Assembly: GCF_001854605.1 (NCBI RefSeq)
Contig: NZ_MKJU01000030.1
Coordinates: forward strand, 51,317 to 115,316
Direction: 5' to 3'
From: Pseudoalteromonas amylolytica
Lineage (GTDB): Bacteria; Pseudomonadota; Gammaproteobacteria; Enterobacterales; Alteromonadaceae
DNA: 64,000 bases
Part shown: positions 1-10,084 of the stretch, piece after piece
How the letters are laid out: each line of letters opens with the position of its first letter
Numbering within the stretch: the first letter of the stretch is position 1
Translations under genes and position numbers: made by a program
Notes under the pieces: generated by a model
What the model was told of the DNA's origin: nothing
What the model saw: only the letters and a program-made list of their open reading frames with translations
Database searches by the model: none

Positions 1-486
1 GTAAGTTACGGCGTTGCTGCATATTCCGTAGGGTTGGTTAGTTTCATGTTAATTAAAGTGTTAGCTCCTGGGTTTTATGCGCGTCAGGATACCAAAACTC
101 CAGTGAGAATAGGCATTGTAACTTTGGTGCTCAACATGGTGTTTAATATCATCCTAGCACCATTTATTGGTTATTTAGGGCTAGCACTCGCGACTTCTCT
201 TTCTGCCACTTGTAATGCTCTGTTGCTATATCGCCAGCTTAATCGTGATGGAGTTTATCGCGTATCTGGCTTTACATGGGGTTTTGCGATTAAATGCGTT
301 GTAGCGGCGGTTGTGATGGCTGTGAGTGTGGGGTATGTCACCTCGTTATATTCGTGGCAAAGTTGGCTGTTGTTGGAGCAAATAGCTTTGCTCGCTCTTT
401 TGCTGCTAATGGCAATGGTAGTATATTTTGGTTTACTGCTGTTATTTGGCGTTAGGCTGACAACAATCAAAGACCTGCGAGATTGA
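1..486 (+). CDS. murJ: Lipid II flippase MurJ, C-terminal part (5' truncated by window edge)
   Basis: MurJ flips lipid II across the inner membrane for peptidoglycan synthesis. The reading frame is open from base 1, so the gene starts outside the window; 161 C-terminal residues are seen. The stretch VLAPGFYARQDTKTPVRIG is the well-conserved MurJ signature of the MviN/MOP flippase family. It is followed by several long hydrophobic segments (around residues 40-75, 95-115 and 125-150 of the fragment) that fit the last membrane helices. The gene ends 127 bp before ribF, on the same strand; murJ next to ribF is common in gammaproteobacteria. There is no sign of damage other than the window edge. 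Confidence 0.95.
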   Translation, partial: VSYGVAAYSVGLVSFMLIKVLAPGFYARQDTKTPVRIGIVTLVLNMVFNIILAPFIGYLGLALATSLSATCNALLLYRQLNRDGVYRVSGFTWGFAIKCVVAAVVMAVSVGYVTSLYSWQSWLLLEQIALLALLLLMAMVVYFGLLLLFGVRLTTIKDLRD

Positions 487-613
487 TAGTAAGTGAGCGG
501 CCATACCAACTGTAAAGTTGTGCTTGCCTTAAGGTATCTAGATGTTCGCATTTTTAGGTAACTTGGGTATAATCGCTCACTTTCAACTATTGCGTAAATA
601 AGGCATTGAAACT

Positions 614-1540
614 ATGCAACTGATCAGAGGTATCCATAACATTCGGCCACATCATTTTGGCTGTGTGTTGACTATTGGTAACTTTGATGGAGTGCACCTA
701 GGGCATGTTGAAGTTCTAAAGGGGCTAAAACAAGATGCGCAGCTACATGGCTTACCTAGCACTGTGATGCTATTTGAACCTCAGCCGCAAGAGTTTTTTG
801 CGAAAGAAAAAGCGCCAGCCAGACTGACTCGCCTAAGAGACAAACTTGTGTTGTTGTCTAAGCTGGGTATCGACCGCGTTATTTGTGTTAGTTTTAATGC
901 AAAGTTTGCCAGCCAGCAAGCTGAAAACTTTATTGAACAAGTTCTAATAAATAAGCTGGGCGTAAAAGCACTTACGGTTGGCGATGACTTTCGCTTTGGT
1001 AAAGCCAGGCAAGGTGACTTTGGGATGTTACAACGCCTTGGTAAAGTGCACGGTATGCACGTCAAAAATACTGAAAGCTTCCGACGGGACGATCATCGAG
1101 TGAGCAGTACGCTAATCAGGCAGGCGCTGAGTGAAGGTAAGCTTGATGAAGCGCACCAAATGTTGGGACATACCTATTGTATATCTGGTCGGGTGATACA
1201 TGGCTGGAAAAAAGGACGCGAACTTGGCTTTCGAACTGCAAATATAGCATTGAAACGACAAGTAAACCCTGTTCGCGGAGTATTTGCTGTGCGGGCGAGT
1301 GTGGCAGGAAAACAGTACAATGGTGTTGCCAATGTAGGCAATAAACCCACGCTAAATGGTACAAAAGCACTGTTAGAGGTGCATTTATTTGATTTTAACC
1401 AAGATGTCTACGGACATTTTATGCAAGTGGAGCTGATCAAAAAGCTTCGCAATGAGCAAAAATTCGATACATTGGAACAATTAACAGCGCAAATCAGCGA
1501 AGATGTTGCCGCTGCTAAACAATGTTTTAATTTTAAGTAG
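614..1540 (+). CDS. ribF: Bifunctional riboflavin kinase / FAD synthetase
   Basis: Makes FMN from riboflavin and then FAD, in the cytoplasm. The protein has 308 residues, the usual length. The N-terminal adenylyltransferase domain shows the nucleotidyltransferase motif GNFDGVHLGH at residues 22-31. The C-terminal riboflavin kinase domain shows GRELGFRTANI from residue 201. An AAGG element lies about ten bases before the ATG. The gene stands 21 bp before ileS; ribF-ileS-lspA-fkpB-ispH is the standard order in gammaproteobacteria and they are probably at least partly co-transcribed. No FMN riboswitch is visible upstream. Confidence 0.97.
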   Translation: MQLIRGIHNIRPHHFGCVLTIGNFDGVHLGHVEVLKGLKQDAQLHGLPSTVMLFEPQPQEFFAKEKAPARLTRLRDKLVLLSKLGIDRVICVSFNAKFASQQAENFIEQVLINKLGVKALTVGDDFRFGKARQGDFGMLQRLGKVHGMHVKNTESFRRDDHRVSSTLIRQALSEGKLDEAHQMLGHTYCISGRVIHGWKKGRELGFRTANIALKRQVNPVRGVFAVRASVAGKQYNGVANVGNKPTLNGTKALLEVHLFDFNQDVYGHFMQVELIKKLRNEQKFDTLEQLTAQISEDVAAAKQCFNFK

Positions 1541-1561
1541 CCGATACGGAAACTAGGATAA

Positions 1562-4387
1562 ATGAGCGACTACAAACATACTTTAAATCTACCGGAAACT
1601 GAGTTTCCAATGCGCGGTAACTTAGCGCAACGCGAGCCAAAAATGCTTAATGCTTGGTATGAACAAGACTTATATGGTCAGATTCGTAACGCGAAAAAAG
1701 GTAAGAAGCCATTTATTTTGCATGATGGCCCTCCGTACGCCAATGGTGACATTCATTTGGGTCACTCAGTTAACAAAATCCTAAAAGACATCATTGTAAA
1801 ATCTAAGACGTTATCAGATTTTGACGCGCCTTATGTACCAGGCTGGGACTGTCACGGATTACCTATCGAGCTACAAGTAGAAAAGAAAGTGGGTAAGCCT
1901 GGTCAAAAAGTGACGGCTGCTGAATTTCGTGAAAAGTGTCGTGAATATGCCGCCAAGCAAGTAGAAGGTCAAAAAACAGATTTTAAACGTCTTGGTGTAC
2001 TGGGTGATTGGGATAAGCCTTATCTGACTATGAACTTTGACTTTGAAGCCAATGCTATCAGAGTACTAGGTCGTATCATCAACAATGGTCACCTGCATAA
2101 AGGTGCAAAGCCTGTTCATTGGTGTACAGATTGTGGTTCAGCATTGGCGGAAGCGGAAGTTGAATATCAAGATAAGCAATCACCTGCGATTGACGTACGT
2201 TTTGATTTTGTCGATCAGCAAGCTGTGGTCAGTGCATTTAATCTGGCTGATGGTCACGAAGGACAGGGCACAGTTAGCACTGTGATCTGGACTACCACAC
2301 CTTGGACTCTGCCTGCGAACCGTGCCGTTGCGGTACATGCCAAACTTGAGTATGCCTTGGTTCAGGTTGAAGATGAAGGTAAAGAGCAGCGTATTATCTT
2401 AGGGTCTGAACTGGTAAAGGACGCAATGGATCGCTTTGGCTTTAAGCATTTCCATGTATTGGGTTATATCAATGGTCAAGCGCTTGAAAACCTGCGTGTG
2501 GCTCACCCTTTCCTTGAAATTGATGTACCAGTTATCTTAGGCGATCACGTTACAACTGACTCAGGTACAGGTATCGTTCACACAGCACCAGGCCACGGTC
2601 CGGAAGATTTCTCGGCAGGTCTGGCATACGGCCTAGAGGTTGCCAATCCAGTTGGCGCAAATGGTGTATTTTTGCCAGACACGCCAATTTTTGCAGGACA
2701 ACACGTCTTCAAAGCCAATGCGAGCATCGTAGAGCTGTTAACTGAAAACGGTACGTTAATGCATCACCACGCCTTGCAGCACAGCTACCCGCATTGCTGG
2801 CGTCACAAAACACCGATTATTTTCCGTGCCACTCCTCAGTGGTTTGTGAGTATGGACCAAGCAAACTTGCGTCAAGACTCACTTACTGAGATTGGTAAAA
2901 CTCAATGGATCCCTGAATGGGGCGAAAACCGTATTGCTAACATGGTTGAGGGACGCCCAGATTGGTGTATCTCTCGTCAACGTACGTGGGGTGTTCCAAT
3001 TGCGCTATTTGTAGACAAAGACACCGGAGCGCTACACCCAAATACCAATGAGTTGATTGAGCAAGTTGCTAAACTCGTTGAACAAAAAGGCATTCAGGCG
3101 TGGTACGACTTAGAACCAGAAAGTTTGCTAGGTGATGACGCGCAGCAGTTTGTAAAAGTACAAGACACGTTAGATGTATGGTTTGACTCGGGTGTTACAC
3201 ACGCTTGTGTGGTTGATGCAAGGGAAGAGCTAACGGGCCCTGCTGATTTGTATCTAGAAGGTTCGGACCAACACCGTGGTTGGTTTATGTCATCTATGAT
3301 GACGTCAGTGGCGATTAATGGTCATGCACCGTACCGTCAAGTGCTGACTCATGGTTTCACCGTGGACGAAAACGGTCGCAAGATGTCAAAATCACTAGGT
3401 AACGTGATTTCACCACAAAACGTTATGAATAAGCTGGGTGCTGATATTCTGCGCCTGTGGGTGGCTTCAACAGATTACACAGCTGAGATGACAGTATCGG
3501 ATGAAATTTTCAAGCGTTCAGCCGATCGCTACCGTCGTATCCGTAATACAAGTCGTTACTTGTTGGCAAACCTAAGCGGTTTCAACCCTGCAACTGACTT
3601 AGTTGCGGTAGAAGATATGGTTGAATTGGACCGCTGGATTGTGGCACGTGCTGCAGAACTACAAAAAGAAATTATTAATGCATATGACAACTACCACATG
3701 TTGGTTGTTACGCAGAAGTTGATGAACTTCTGTACAGGTGAATTGGGTTCTTTCTATCTTGATGTGATAAAAGACCGTCAATACACTGCAAAAAGTGATA
3801 GCCATGCTCGTCGCTCTTGCCAATCGGCGCTTTATCATATTGCTGAAGCAATGACGCGTTGGATGGCACCAATCATGAGCTTCACAGCGCAAGAGATCTG
3901 GGAAGTACTACCAGGTGAGCGCGGCCAGTTTGTGTTCACCGATGTATGGTACTCAGGCCTTGAGAACGTGACAGAAGGGGCACTGAATAACGAGTACTGG
4001 CAGAATTTATTAGCGGTACGTGATGAGGTAAACCGTGTGCTTGAAAACGCCCGTAAAGAAGAGCTTATCGGTGCGACATTACAAGCAGAAGTGACCTTAT
4101 ACACGGGTGGTGATTTAGCACAATCACTACAGCAAATTGGTGATGAACTACGTTTTGTTCTATTGACGTCAAAAGCGACGGTAGAAGTCGTTAATAGCAA
4201 GCCTCAGCACGCCATCGCGACAGAAATCGAAGGTTTATACATCTCGATTCAGGCAACCGAAGCTGCGAAATGTGAGCGTTGCTGGCATTACTGCGATGAT
4301 GTAGGTCAACATGCAGGGCATGATGACTTATGTGGTCGTTGTGTAAGCAACGTAGAAGGTGATGGCGAACAGCGTCAATTTGCATAG
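1562..4387 (+). CDS. ileS: Isoleucyl-tRNA synthetase
   Basis: Charges tRNA-Ile and edits misactivated valine. The 941-residue length matches the bacterial class I enzyme. The HIGH motif appears as HLGH at residues 65-68 inside [12 protein letters not shown], and the KMSKS loop at residues 607-611. The C-terminus has the zinc-binding CERCWHYC...CGRC cluster of the eubacterial IleS1 type. The start is an ATG with AGGA a few bases upstream. It sits between ribF and lspA; the 9 bp gap to lspA suggests co-transcription. Confidence 0.99.
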   Translation: MSDYKHTLNLPETEFPMRGNLAQREPKMLNAWYEQDLYGQIRNAKKGKKPFILHDGPPYANGDIHLGHSVNKILKDIIVKSKTLSDFDAPYVPGWDCHGLPIELQVEKKVGKPGQKVTAAEFREKCREYAAKQVEGQKTDFKRLGVLGDWDKPYLTMNFDFEANAIRVLGRIINNGHLHKGAKPVHWCTDCGSALAEAEVEYQDKQSPAIDVRFDFVDQQAVVSAFNLADGHEGQGTVSTVIWTTTPWTLPANRAVAVHAKLEYALVQVEDEGKEQRIILGSELVKDAMDRFGFKHFHVLGYINGQALENLRVAHPFLEIDVPVILGDHVTTDSGTGIVHTAPGHGPEDFSAGLAYGLEVANPVGANGVFLPDTPIFAGQHVFKANASIVELLTENGTLMHHHALQHSYPHCWRHKTPIIFRATPQWFVSMDQANLRQDSLTEIGKTQWIPEWGENRIANMVEGRPDWCISRQRTWGVPIALFVDKDTGALHPNTNELIEQVAKLVEQKGIQAWYDLEPESLLGDDAQQFVKVQDTLDVWFDSGVTHACVVDAREELTGPADLYLEGSDQHRGWFMSSMMTSVAINGHAPYRQVLTHGFTVDENGRKMSKSLGNVISPQNVMNKLGADILRLWVASTDYTAEMTVSDEIFKRSADRYRRIRNTSRYLLANLSGFNPATDLVAVEDMVELDRWIVARAAELQKEIINAYDNYHMLVVTQKLMNFCTGELGSFYLDVIKDRQYTAKSDSHARRSCQSALYHIAEAMTRWMAPIMSFTAQEIWEVLPGERGQFVFTDVWYSGLENVTEGALNNEYWQNLLAVRDEVNRVLENARKEELIGATLQAEVTLYTGGDLAQSLQQIGDELRFVLLTSKATVEVVNSKPQHAIATEIEGLYISIQATEAAKCERCWHYCDDVGQHAGHDDLCGRCVSNVEGDGEQRQFA

Positions 4388-4396
4388 GAGCATTAA

Positions 4397-4897
4397 GTGA
4401 CTAGCACAACCCAAAGAAGTGGTTTAGTCTGGTTATGGCTGAGTCTACTGCTTTTTGCAGTAGACTACGTGACCAAGGCCGTAGTGGTTGCTAACATGGA
4501 GCTTTATGAGTCGATAAAGCTATTACCATTTTTTAATTTTACCTATATGCACAACTACGGCGCAGCCTTTAGTTTCTTGAGTGATGCTGGGGGCTGGCAG
4601 CGTTATTTCTTAAGCGTGATTGCAATCGGGATCAGCGTTTTATTACTATATTGGCTTAAAAAGCTACCTGCGAAAAGCTGGGTCTTATGCTGTGCCTATT
4701 CAATGGTATTAGCTGGTGCGCTTGGTAACTTGGTTGATCGATTGATACATGGGTATGTAATTGACTTTCTGCATTTTTACTATCAAACCTGGCATTATCC
4801 AGCGTTTAATGTTGCGGATATGGCAATTGTTGGTGGTGCTGCATTGTTAATTTTTGATGCCTTTAGAGGTGATAACGCGCAGGAGAAAAAAGTATGA
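4397..4897 (+). CDS. lspA: Lipoprotein signal peptidase (signal peptidase II)
   Basis: Inner-membrane aspartyl protease that removes the signal peptide of prolipoproteins after lipid attachment. It has 166 residues and four hydrophobic segments. Family motifs are visible: NYGAAFSFL, GALGNLVDR (catalytic Asp) and FNVADMAI (second catalytic Asp). The start codon is GTG, supported by GGAG eight bases upstream. It overlaps fkpB by four bases (ATGA), indicating translational coupling. Likely clients in this window include BamD, MltD and the SLT lipoprotein. Confidence 0.97.
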   Translation: MTSTTQRSGLVWLWLSLLLFAVDYVTKAVVVANMELYESIKLLPFFNFTYMHNYGAAFSFLSDAGGWQRYFLSVIAIGISVLLLYWLKKLPAKSWVLCCAYSMVLAGALGNLVDRLIHGYVIDFLHFYYQTWHYPAFNVADMAIVGGAALLIFDAFRGDNAQEKKV

Positions 4898-5334
4898 GTG
4901 AGCAAGTGATTGGTCCACAATCTGAAGTTGTGTTTCACTTTTCTATTAAACTTGAAGATGGTTCCGCAGCGGACTCTACCAAGGTTCATAATAAGCCAGC
5001 AAAGCTGTTTATGGGTGATGGTAGTCTGACGGAAAACTTTGAGAAGTGCCTGTTAGGTCTAAAAGCGGGCGACAGCAAGTCGTTTGATTTGCAACCAGAA
5101 GATGCTTTTGGTCAACCAAACCCAGACAACATCTATTATCTTGATCGCAGTAAATTCGGTGCAGATGCACCCGCTAAGGTGGGGAACATTATTGCGTTTA
5201 CTCAGCCTGACGGCACTGAGTTACCAGGGCTTATTCGTGAAGTTGCAGGTGACTCGGTGACCGTAGACTTCAATCATCCATTGGCAGGTCAACCAGTGAC
5301 CTTTGAAGTTGATATTTTAGAGGTGAAAAACTAA
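4894..5334 (+). CDS. fkpB: FKBP-type peptidyl-prolyl isomerase (SlpA/FkpB)
   Basis: Cytoplasmic SlyD-like proline isomerase and probable chaperone. The 146-residue protein has the split FKBP fold: a half at residues 5-45 ([13 protein letters not shown]), an inserted-flap region, and a C-terminal half ending FEVDILEV. It lacks the His-rich tail of SlyD, which supports FkpB. It overlaps lspA by four bases and ispH by one base, so lspA-fkpB-ispH form one translationally coupled unit, as in E. coli. Confidence 0.95.
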   Translation: MSEQVIGPQSEVVFHFSIKLEDGSAADSTKVHNKPAKLFMGDGSLTENFEKCLLGLKAGDSKSFDLQPEDAFGQPNPDNIYYLDRSKFGADAPAKVGNIIAFTQPDGTELPGLIREVAGDSVTVDFNHPLAGQPVTFEVDILEVKN

Positions 5335-6263
5335 TGGACATTTTGCTGGCAAACCCGAGAGGATTTTGTGCGGGCGTGGACCGTGCGATAAGCATTGTTG
5401 AGCGAGCACTAGATATCTTCGAAAAGCCCATCTATGTGCGCCATGAAGTGGTGCATAACAAGTATGTGGTTGATGGATTGCGTAAGCGAGGTGCGGTATT
5501 TGTTGAAGAACTTCATCAAGTACCCGATGACAGTATTGTTATTTTCAGTGCGCATGGGGTATCACAACAAGTACGTCAAGAAGCAAAACGCCGTGAGCTA
5601 AAAGTGTTTGATGCAACTTGCCCATTGGTTACTAAAGTACATATGGAAGTGACTCGCGCAAGCCGCAAAGGAACTGAGTGTGTACTGATAGGACACCACG
5701 GACACCCTGAAGTCGAAGGTACCATGGGGCAGTATGACAACCCTAACGGTGGGATTTACTTAGTAGAAACGCCACAAGATGTTGCTAAGTTGCAAGTAAA
5801 AGACGATAGCAACTTATTTTATTGCAGCCAAACGACCTTATCAGTTGACGACACCGCGGATGTGATTGATGCGCTGCGTGAAAAGTTTCCGAAGATCCAT
5901 GGCCCGCGCAAGGATGATATTTGTTATGCCACACAGAATCGCCAAGATGCGGTAAGAGATTTAGCTGATAAAGTTGACGTGCTATTAGTGGTCGGCGCTA
6001 AAAACAGCTCTAACTCTAACCGCTTACGAGAACTTGCGGATAAAATGGGAACGCGAGCTTATCTTATTGATGATGCAAACAGCGTCGATTCTGACTGGTT
6101 TGCTAACGTACAAAAAGTGGGAGTAACAGCTGGTGCATCGGCACCTGAAGTACTTGTGCAGCAAGTTATAACTCGCTTGAAAGAACTTGGTGGACAAACC
6201 GTAGTAGAAAACCCCGGCGAAGAAGAAAATGTCGTCTTTGCTGTTCCGGTTGAGCTTAGATAA
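5334..6263 (+). CDS. ispH: 4-hydroxy-3-methylbut-2-enyl diphosphate reductase
   Basis: Last step of the MEP isoprenoid pathway, producing IPP and DMAPP with a [4Fe-4S] cluster. The protein has 309 residues. The three cluster cysteines are present at positions 12 (RGFCAGVDR), 96 (DATCPLV) and 197 ([10 protein letters not shown]), the conserved IspH positions. The ATG overlaps the stop codon of fkpB. The next gene starts 18 bp downstream and encodes an unrelated sensor kinase, so read-through is possible, but the functional block ends here. Confidence 0.98.
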   Translation: MDILLANPRGFCAGVDRAISIVERALDIFEKPIYVRHEVVHNKYVVDGLRKRGAVFVEELHQVPDDSIVIFSAHGVSQQVRQEAKRRELKVFDATCPLVTKVHMEVTRASRKGTECVLIGHHGHPEVEGTMGQYDNPNGGIYLVETPQDVAKLQVKDDSNLFYCSQTTLSVDDTADVIDALREKFPKIHGPRKDDICYATQNRQDAVRDLADKVDVLLVVGAKNSSNSNRLRELADKMGTRAYLIDDANSVDSDWFANVQKVGVTAGASAPEVLVQQVITRLKELGGQTVVENPGEEENVVFAVPVELR

Positions 6264-6281
6264 TCCACTAAGCGGCGTGTC

Positions 6282-7307
6282 ATGCTTAAGTCGAACGATT
6301 TAACTTCACAGCTGCTACCTACCATTGTTACCGCCAGAGGTGTATTGGCCATGCTGATCACCTCTCAAATTCTCGCCTGTGTACTGGCGTTTGCACCATT
6401 GAGTTATGAAAGTGTTTGGGTTCGCTTAGGGATATTCAGCTTATTTATTCATTGTGTGAGTGCTGTTGGCTTCAGCACACTTTATTGCCTACGTAATAAA
6501 GTGAGTCGCTATGGCTTTGTGAGCCAAGTAATGCTAACGCTCGTTATATTTCAGTGTATAACCATGCTGATAAGTGTTGTTGTTAGTTATTATTCTGCTC
6601 TTTATGATGGTATTTTTGATTGGACATTTGTGCTGAAAAATATGGCGATATGTTTGTTTGTATCGTTGTTTTTTATTCACTCAATGACGATTTTTTTGGA
6701 TAAGCTACAAACCGTCGAAACGCTCTCAAAAGTGGAGTTTGAAGCGCTGAGTGCCCGAATTCGACCACACTTTTTGTATAACAGCTTAAACACCATTGCT
6801 GAACTTGCTCATTGCAATGCCGATGACGCAGAGCAAGCGGTACTCACTTTAGCGCAGCTATGTAAGGCAACGATGCGCGCACAACAATTAGCCTTGTTAA
6901 GTGATGAATTACAGCTCGCAAAGCAATATTTAGCGCTAGAGCGTTGGCGCTTTGGTGAGCGATTAACAGTCAACTGGTTTGTGCCTGAGTCTATCCCTAG
7001 GATTCAACTGCCGGTATTAACGGTTCAGCCTCTGTTGGAAAATGCGGTTATTTATGGCGTAGAGCCTGCTGCTCAAGCCACGCAGATCGATGTGGGTCTA
7101 CATATAGAAAAGCAGTATGTGGTGCTTACTATCAAAAATGGTTATAACAGGACTCGAAAAGCAACTCATCAAGGCCAAGGCATTGCCCAAAACAATATCC
7201 GCGCTAGGTTAGCACATCATTTTGGCGAACGTGCAAGCTTGGAGATTGAACAAGGCGAGCATGTATACACGGTTACCCTGTGTGTGCCTCTGGATCACTT
7301 GTCATGA
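6282..7307 (+). CDS. AlgZ/FimS-type (LytS-class) sensor histidine kinase
   Basis: Membrane sensor kinase of the His_kinase (PF06580) class, 341 residues. Four hydrophobic segments fill roughly residues 20-150. The phosphoacceptor motif is IRPHFLYNSLN with His163, followed by an N-box (PLLENAVIYGVEP) and a G-box (GQGIAQNNIRARL), so the ATP-binding parts look intact. It overlaps the LytTR regulator by four bases and they should be a pair. In Pseudomonas aeruginosa the related FimS/AlgR pair activates the fimU-pilVWXY1Y2E operon; here the pair lies directly upstream of pilV. The equivalence to AlgZ is inferred from architecture and neighbourhood. Confidence 0.85.
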   Translation: MLKSNDLTSQLLPTIVTARGVLAMLITSQILACVLAFAPLSYESVWVRLGIFSLFIHCVSAVGFSTLYCLRNKVSRYGFVSQVMLTLVIFQCITMLISVVVSYYSALYDGIFDWTFVLKNMAICLFVSLFFIHSMTIFLDKLQTVETLSKVEFEALSARIRPHFLYNSLNTIAELAHCNADDAEQAVLTLAQLCKATMRAQQLALLSDELQLAKQYLALERWRFGERLTVNWFVPESIPRIQLPVLTVQPLLENAVIYGVEPAAQATQIDVGLHIEKQYVVLTIKNGYNRTRKATHQGQGIAQNNIRARLAHHFGERASLEIEQGEHVYTVTLCVPLDHLS

Positions 7308-7969
7308 AGTATTTGGTGGTGGACGATGAACCATTAGCACGTCAGCGAATTCAACGCCTGTTATCACCTTTATCTGATTACGAATGCTGTGCACAAACGG
7401 GCAATGCAGAAGAAGTTATATCATTGGTTGAGTGCCATCAACCACAGTTGGTGCTGCTGGATATTAGCATGCCGGGCATGGATGGATTAGAGGTTGCCAA
7501 GCGACTCAGTACGATGGACCCCTCCCCGAAAGTGGTTTTTATTAGTGCGCATCCTGAGTACGCTTTAGAGGCATTTGGGGTGTTTGCCAGCGGTTATCTG
7601 GTTAAGCCCGTTCAGCAAAGCGAATTGCACGCATTGTTAAGACATTTGTTTCCACCAAGAATCAAGTACTCAATTGGTAATCATATTCGTTGGCTGGAAG
7701 TGGCTGACGTATTAGTTGCTCGCGCTGAGGATAAATATACGCAGCTGTTTTTTGAAGGCGGGGAAGCGGTGGTTGATATGAGCCTTAAACAGTTGCAGAT
7801 ACGTTATCCTGAGCATTTTGTACAGGTACATAGAAACACGTTAGTAAAGCGTACTCAGATGCAATCACTTACTTACGATGGTGATGGTTACTACGTCTAT
7901 GTAACTGGGTACCCCGAGGCCATCGCGGTTAGTCGTCGGGCTGCACAAGCGATTAAATCAAGCTCTTAA
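7304..7969 (+). CDS. LytTR-family response regulator (AlgR-like)
   Basis: DNA-binding response regulator of 221 residues. The receiver domain has acidic pocket residues at D7/D8, phosphoacceptor Asp53 (LLDISMPGMDG) and the lysine in YLVKPV. The C-terminal half is a LytTR domain (HFVQVHRNTLVKR). I start it at the ATG at 7304, which overlaps the kinase stop codon (ATGA) and begins directly with MKYLVVDDEP; a start further upstream would add eight poorly conserved residues. The likely target is the adjacent pilV promoter, where two AlgR-box-like repeats occur, and it may also control its own operon. Confidence 0.88.
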   Translation: MKYLVVDDEPLARQRIQRLLSPLSDYECCAQTGNAEEVISLVECHQPQLVLLDISMPGMDGLEVAKRLSTMDPSPKVVFISAHPEYALEAFGVFASGYLVKPVQQSELHALLRHLFPPRIKYSIGNHIRWLEVADVLVARAEDKYTQLFFEGGEAVVDMSLKQLQIRYPEHFVQVHRNTLVKRTQMQSLTYDGDGYYVYVTGYPEAIAVSRRAAQAIKSSS

Positions 7970-7998
7970 CCGTTTATCGGTCCATTGAACCGTTTATC
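7970..7998 (+). promoter_or_regulatory. Tandem AlgR-like boxes upstream of the minor-pilin operon
   Basis: The 9-mer CCGTTTATC occurs at 7970-7978 and again at 7990-7998, exactly 20 bp apart (about two helical turns) in the same orientation. The match extends left by AA, and there is a TG or GG at the right. Published AlgR boxes in Pseudomonas have the form CCGTT(C/T)GTC, so this is close. The repeats lie 70-98 bp before the pilV start and immediately after the stop of the LytTR regulator gene. Binding is inferred. Confidence 0.6.
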
Positions 7999-8067
7999 TG
8001 TAAACTGCTTGCTTATGTTTTGCAAAATTATAGGCTAACCTCATGAAGCTCCTTTTTTCGTTGTATT

Positions 8068-8625
8068 ATGCGGATAACATCGTCTCACAATAAAGGCTTT
8101 ACATTACTTGAGGTATTGATTGCATTTATGGTGCTAAGCTTTGGCCTGCTAGGTGCCGTCGCACTGCAAGCGAAGGCGAAGCAAGCTAGCTTTGATGCCA
8201 TGCAAAGAGCCGCAGCGCTCGCCTTAGCTAAGGATATAGTTCAACGCTTGAGAGTGAATGATACACAGGCGCTTAGTACCCACTATAAAGTCGTTTTTAG
8301 TAGTTCTTCCACTTTAAACCCAGTCAACAGGTGCTTTAGTCAGCAGTGTGATTCTGCCAGTATTGCAGCTATGGACATTGAGCATTGGCGTCAGGCTATT
8401 CGCGCCAGAGAAAATACCGGTTCTTTAGATAATACCACTGTGTGCATTACGCCTTCTGTGGTCGGCGGCACGCGTAACCGAGGTTACAACGTAGAGGTTG
8501 TGGTTGCTTGGCAAGGTAAACAAGCAATGAAAGCAAGCTCAGATAATCAAGCAATTAACTGCGGTGAAAAAAACGATAAACGTAGACTCGTGGTGATTAA
8601 CAGTTATGTGCTGGTGAGGGCTTAA
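8068..8625 (+). CDS. pilV: Type IV pilus minor pilin PilV
   Basis: Minor pilin of 185 residues expected at the pilus tip complex. It has a short leader and a prepilin peptidase site, KG/FTLLEVLIAF, with Glu at mature position 5 and a hydrophobic N-terminal helix. The C-terminal part is poorly conserved, as is usual for PilV. It is the first gene of pilV-pilW-pilX-pilY1-pilE, with very small gaps or overlaps between genes. The ribosome-binding site is weak. The order matches the Pseudomonas fimU-pilVWXY1Y2E operon except that fimU is missing at the front. Confidence 0.88.
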   Translation: MRITSSHNKGFTLLEVLIAFMVLSFGLLGAVALQAKAKQASFDAMQRAAALALAKDIVQRLRVNDTQALSTHYKVVFSSSSTLNPVNRCFSQQCDSASIAAMDIEHWRQAIRARENTGSLDNTTVCITPSVVGGTRNRGYNVEVVVAWQGKQAMKASSDNQAINCGEKNDKRRLVVINSYVLVRA

Positions 8626-8629
8626 GTAC

Positions 8630-9622
8630 ATGCGAGTGAAGGGCTTTTCCATTGTTGAGCTATTGATAGCACTGTTTATTGGCACCTTGATACTCGGGGG
8701 CGTGGTCGCAACCTATGTGAGCATGAAAGTGACCACCAGAGATACGCTTGCCATTGGTGAGATGCAAGAAACAGGACGCTTGGCGTTGTCTATTTTAGCA
8801 CGCGATATTGAGCAGGTTGGATTTTGGGGCACCTTTTACGAAGCTGGATTTAGTGAAGAGAACGTGACGATGGCAGAATCTGTCGGTAATCCAAGAGGAG
8901 ATTGCTTTGGTGGTATCAACAACGGCAGCTTTCCTGATAGAGCGCCTTCCAATTTTCGTTCTATTTATGCTGCCGTAGCCACCGATAATACCCTTAACTG
9001 TATCTCAAATGCGAAGAAAAGCACCGAGGCCGTGCAACTTAAGTTTTTAGAAGGTAATCAGTTGCCAAACGTGGCTGCCATGCAAACAAATCGTTACTAC
9101 TTTATTGCCGATCAGGAGCAGGCAATATTCACTTCTGGTCAGCAACGCACGGCATTACCTACCGTAAACTCTACGCTTTGGCCATACAGCCATCATGTTT
9201 ACTACGTCAGTGAGCAGCAAGTGACGCTGCGTGATCAAACGATTACTATTCCGGTATTATCACGTCGGCGCTTAACGGTGAATGGCGGTATGATCAGTGA
9301 AACGGTCATGGAAGGTGTCGAAGACTTACGTTTGGTGTTTGGGCTTGATACCAATGCAGATAACCGAGTGGATAGTTACCGTAGTACTGAGGACATGACC
9401 GCTGCTGATTGGGAGCGGCTCAATGGTATTTTAACCGTGCAACTATTTATTTTGGTCAGAGCACTGGAGCCCGATCCCGATTTAAAGCTCGCAAATCAAA
9501 CCTACATCTTAGGATCAGACCCTGACAAGCGGGTACATACATTCAACGATAACTTTCGTCGCACGGTGTTTTCTACCACCATCAGGCTTAACAATATGGG
9601 GTCAATATTATGGCGCTTGTAA
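8630..9622 (+). CDS. pilW: Type IV pilus minor pilin PilW
   Basis: Minor pilin/assembly protein, 330 residues, a typical PilW length. The cleavage site is KG/FSIVELLIALFIG with Glu5. The C-terminal domain contains the PilW pattern MEGVEDLRLVFG near residue 225, which aligns with GspJ-like pseudopilins. It starts four bases after pilV and overlaps pilX by 13 bp, so coupling is likely. Its probable role is in priming pilus assembly together with PilV, PilX, PilE and PilY1. Confidence 0.9.
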   Translation: MRVKGFSIVELLIALFIGTLILGGVVATYVSMKVTTRDTLAIGEMQETGRLALSILARDIEQVGFWGTFYEAGFSEENVTMAESVGNPRGDCFGGINNGSFPDRAPSNFRSIYAAVATDNTLNCISNAKKSTEAVQLKFLEGNQLPNVAAMQTNRYYFIADQEQAIFTSGQQRTALPTVNSTLWPYSHHVYYVSEQQVTLRDQTITIPVLSRRRLTVNGGMISETVMEGVEDLRLVFGLDTNADNRVDSYRSTEDMTAADWERLNGILTVQLFILVRALEPDPDLKLANQTYILGSDPDKRVHTFNDNFRRTVFSTTIRLNNMGSILWRL

Positions 9623-10083
9623 AGCAGCAAAGAGGTATTGTTTTGATCACTGCGATGATCATGATAGTGGCGGTAACTGCAATAGCAGTCACCTTGATGA
9701 GCACCAGTAGCATTGATTTGAAAATTACTAATGCAGCGCAAGAACGTGAAGAAGCTGAGAGCTTGTTAATGGGTGAGGTGCAAAGGGCGGTGGCACAGCA
9801 AGCCGCGCTTGCAGAGCAAAGCTTATTTACGTTTAGCCGAGAACAGTTAGAACAAGGTAACAACACCTTTGACGGACAGAACGGGGCCACAAATAGGGTA
9901 ACAAGCCTTAATAATGGCCCGATGGAAATTAGCTGCCCACGTTCGTACAGCGCGACAAACGGATTGATATGTAACATGACGCAACTTGAAACCACTATCA
10001 ACTACGGTAGTAAAGACCAATACACCATCACTGTGGTAACGGGCGTAGGACAAGAAATGCTCAGTGTAAAAGAGGGTCGTTAA
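9610..10083 (+). CDS. pilX: Type IV pilus minor pilin PilX
   Basis: Minor pilin of 157 residues. The N-terminus KQQRG/IVLITAMIMI has the prepilin cleavage context but a Thr rather than Glu at mature position 5. The same deviation is known for the GspK/PilX-like tip subunits that cap the complex. A hydrophobic helix follows, then TNAAQEREEAE, a common PilX pattern. It overlaps pilW by 13 bp and ends one base before pilY1. Confidence 0.87.
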   Translation: MALVKQQRGIVLITAMIMIVAVTAIAVTLMSTSSIDLKITNAAQEREEAESLLMGEVQRAVAQQAALAEQSLFTFSREQLEQGNNTFDGQNGATNRVTSLNNGPMEISCPRSYSATNGLICNMTQLETTINYGSKDQYTITVVTGVGQEMLSVKEGR

Positions 10084-10084
10084 G

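Noticed and set aside
3659..4200. Antisense ORFs inside ileS
   Set aside because: Shadows of the strongly conserved ileS frame, with no family features.
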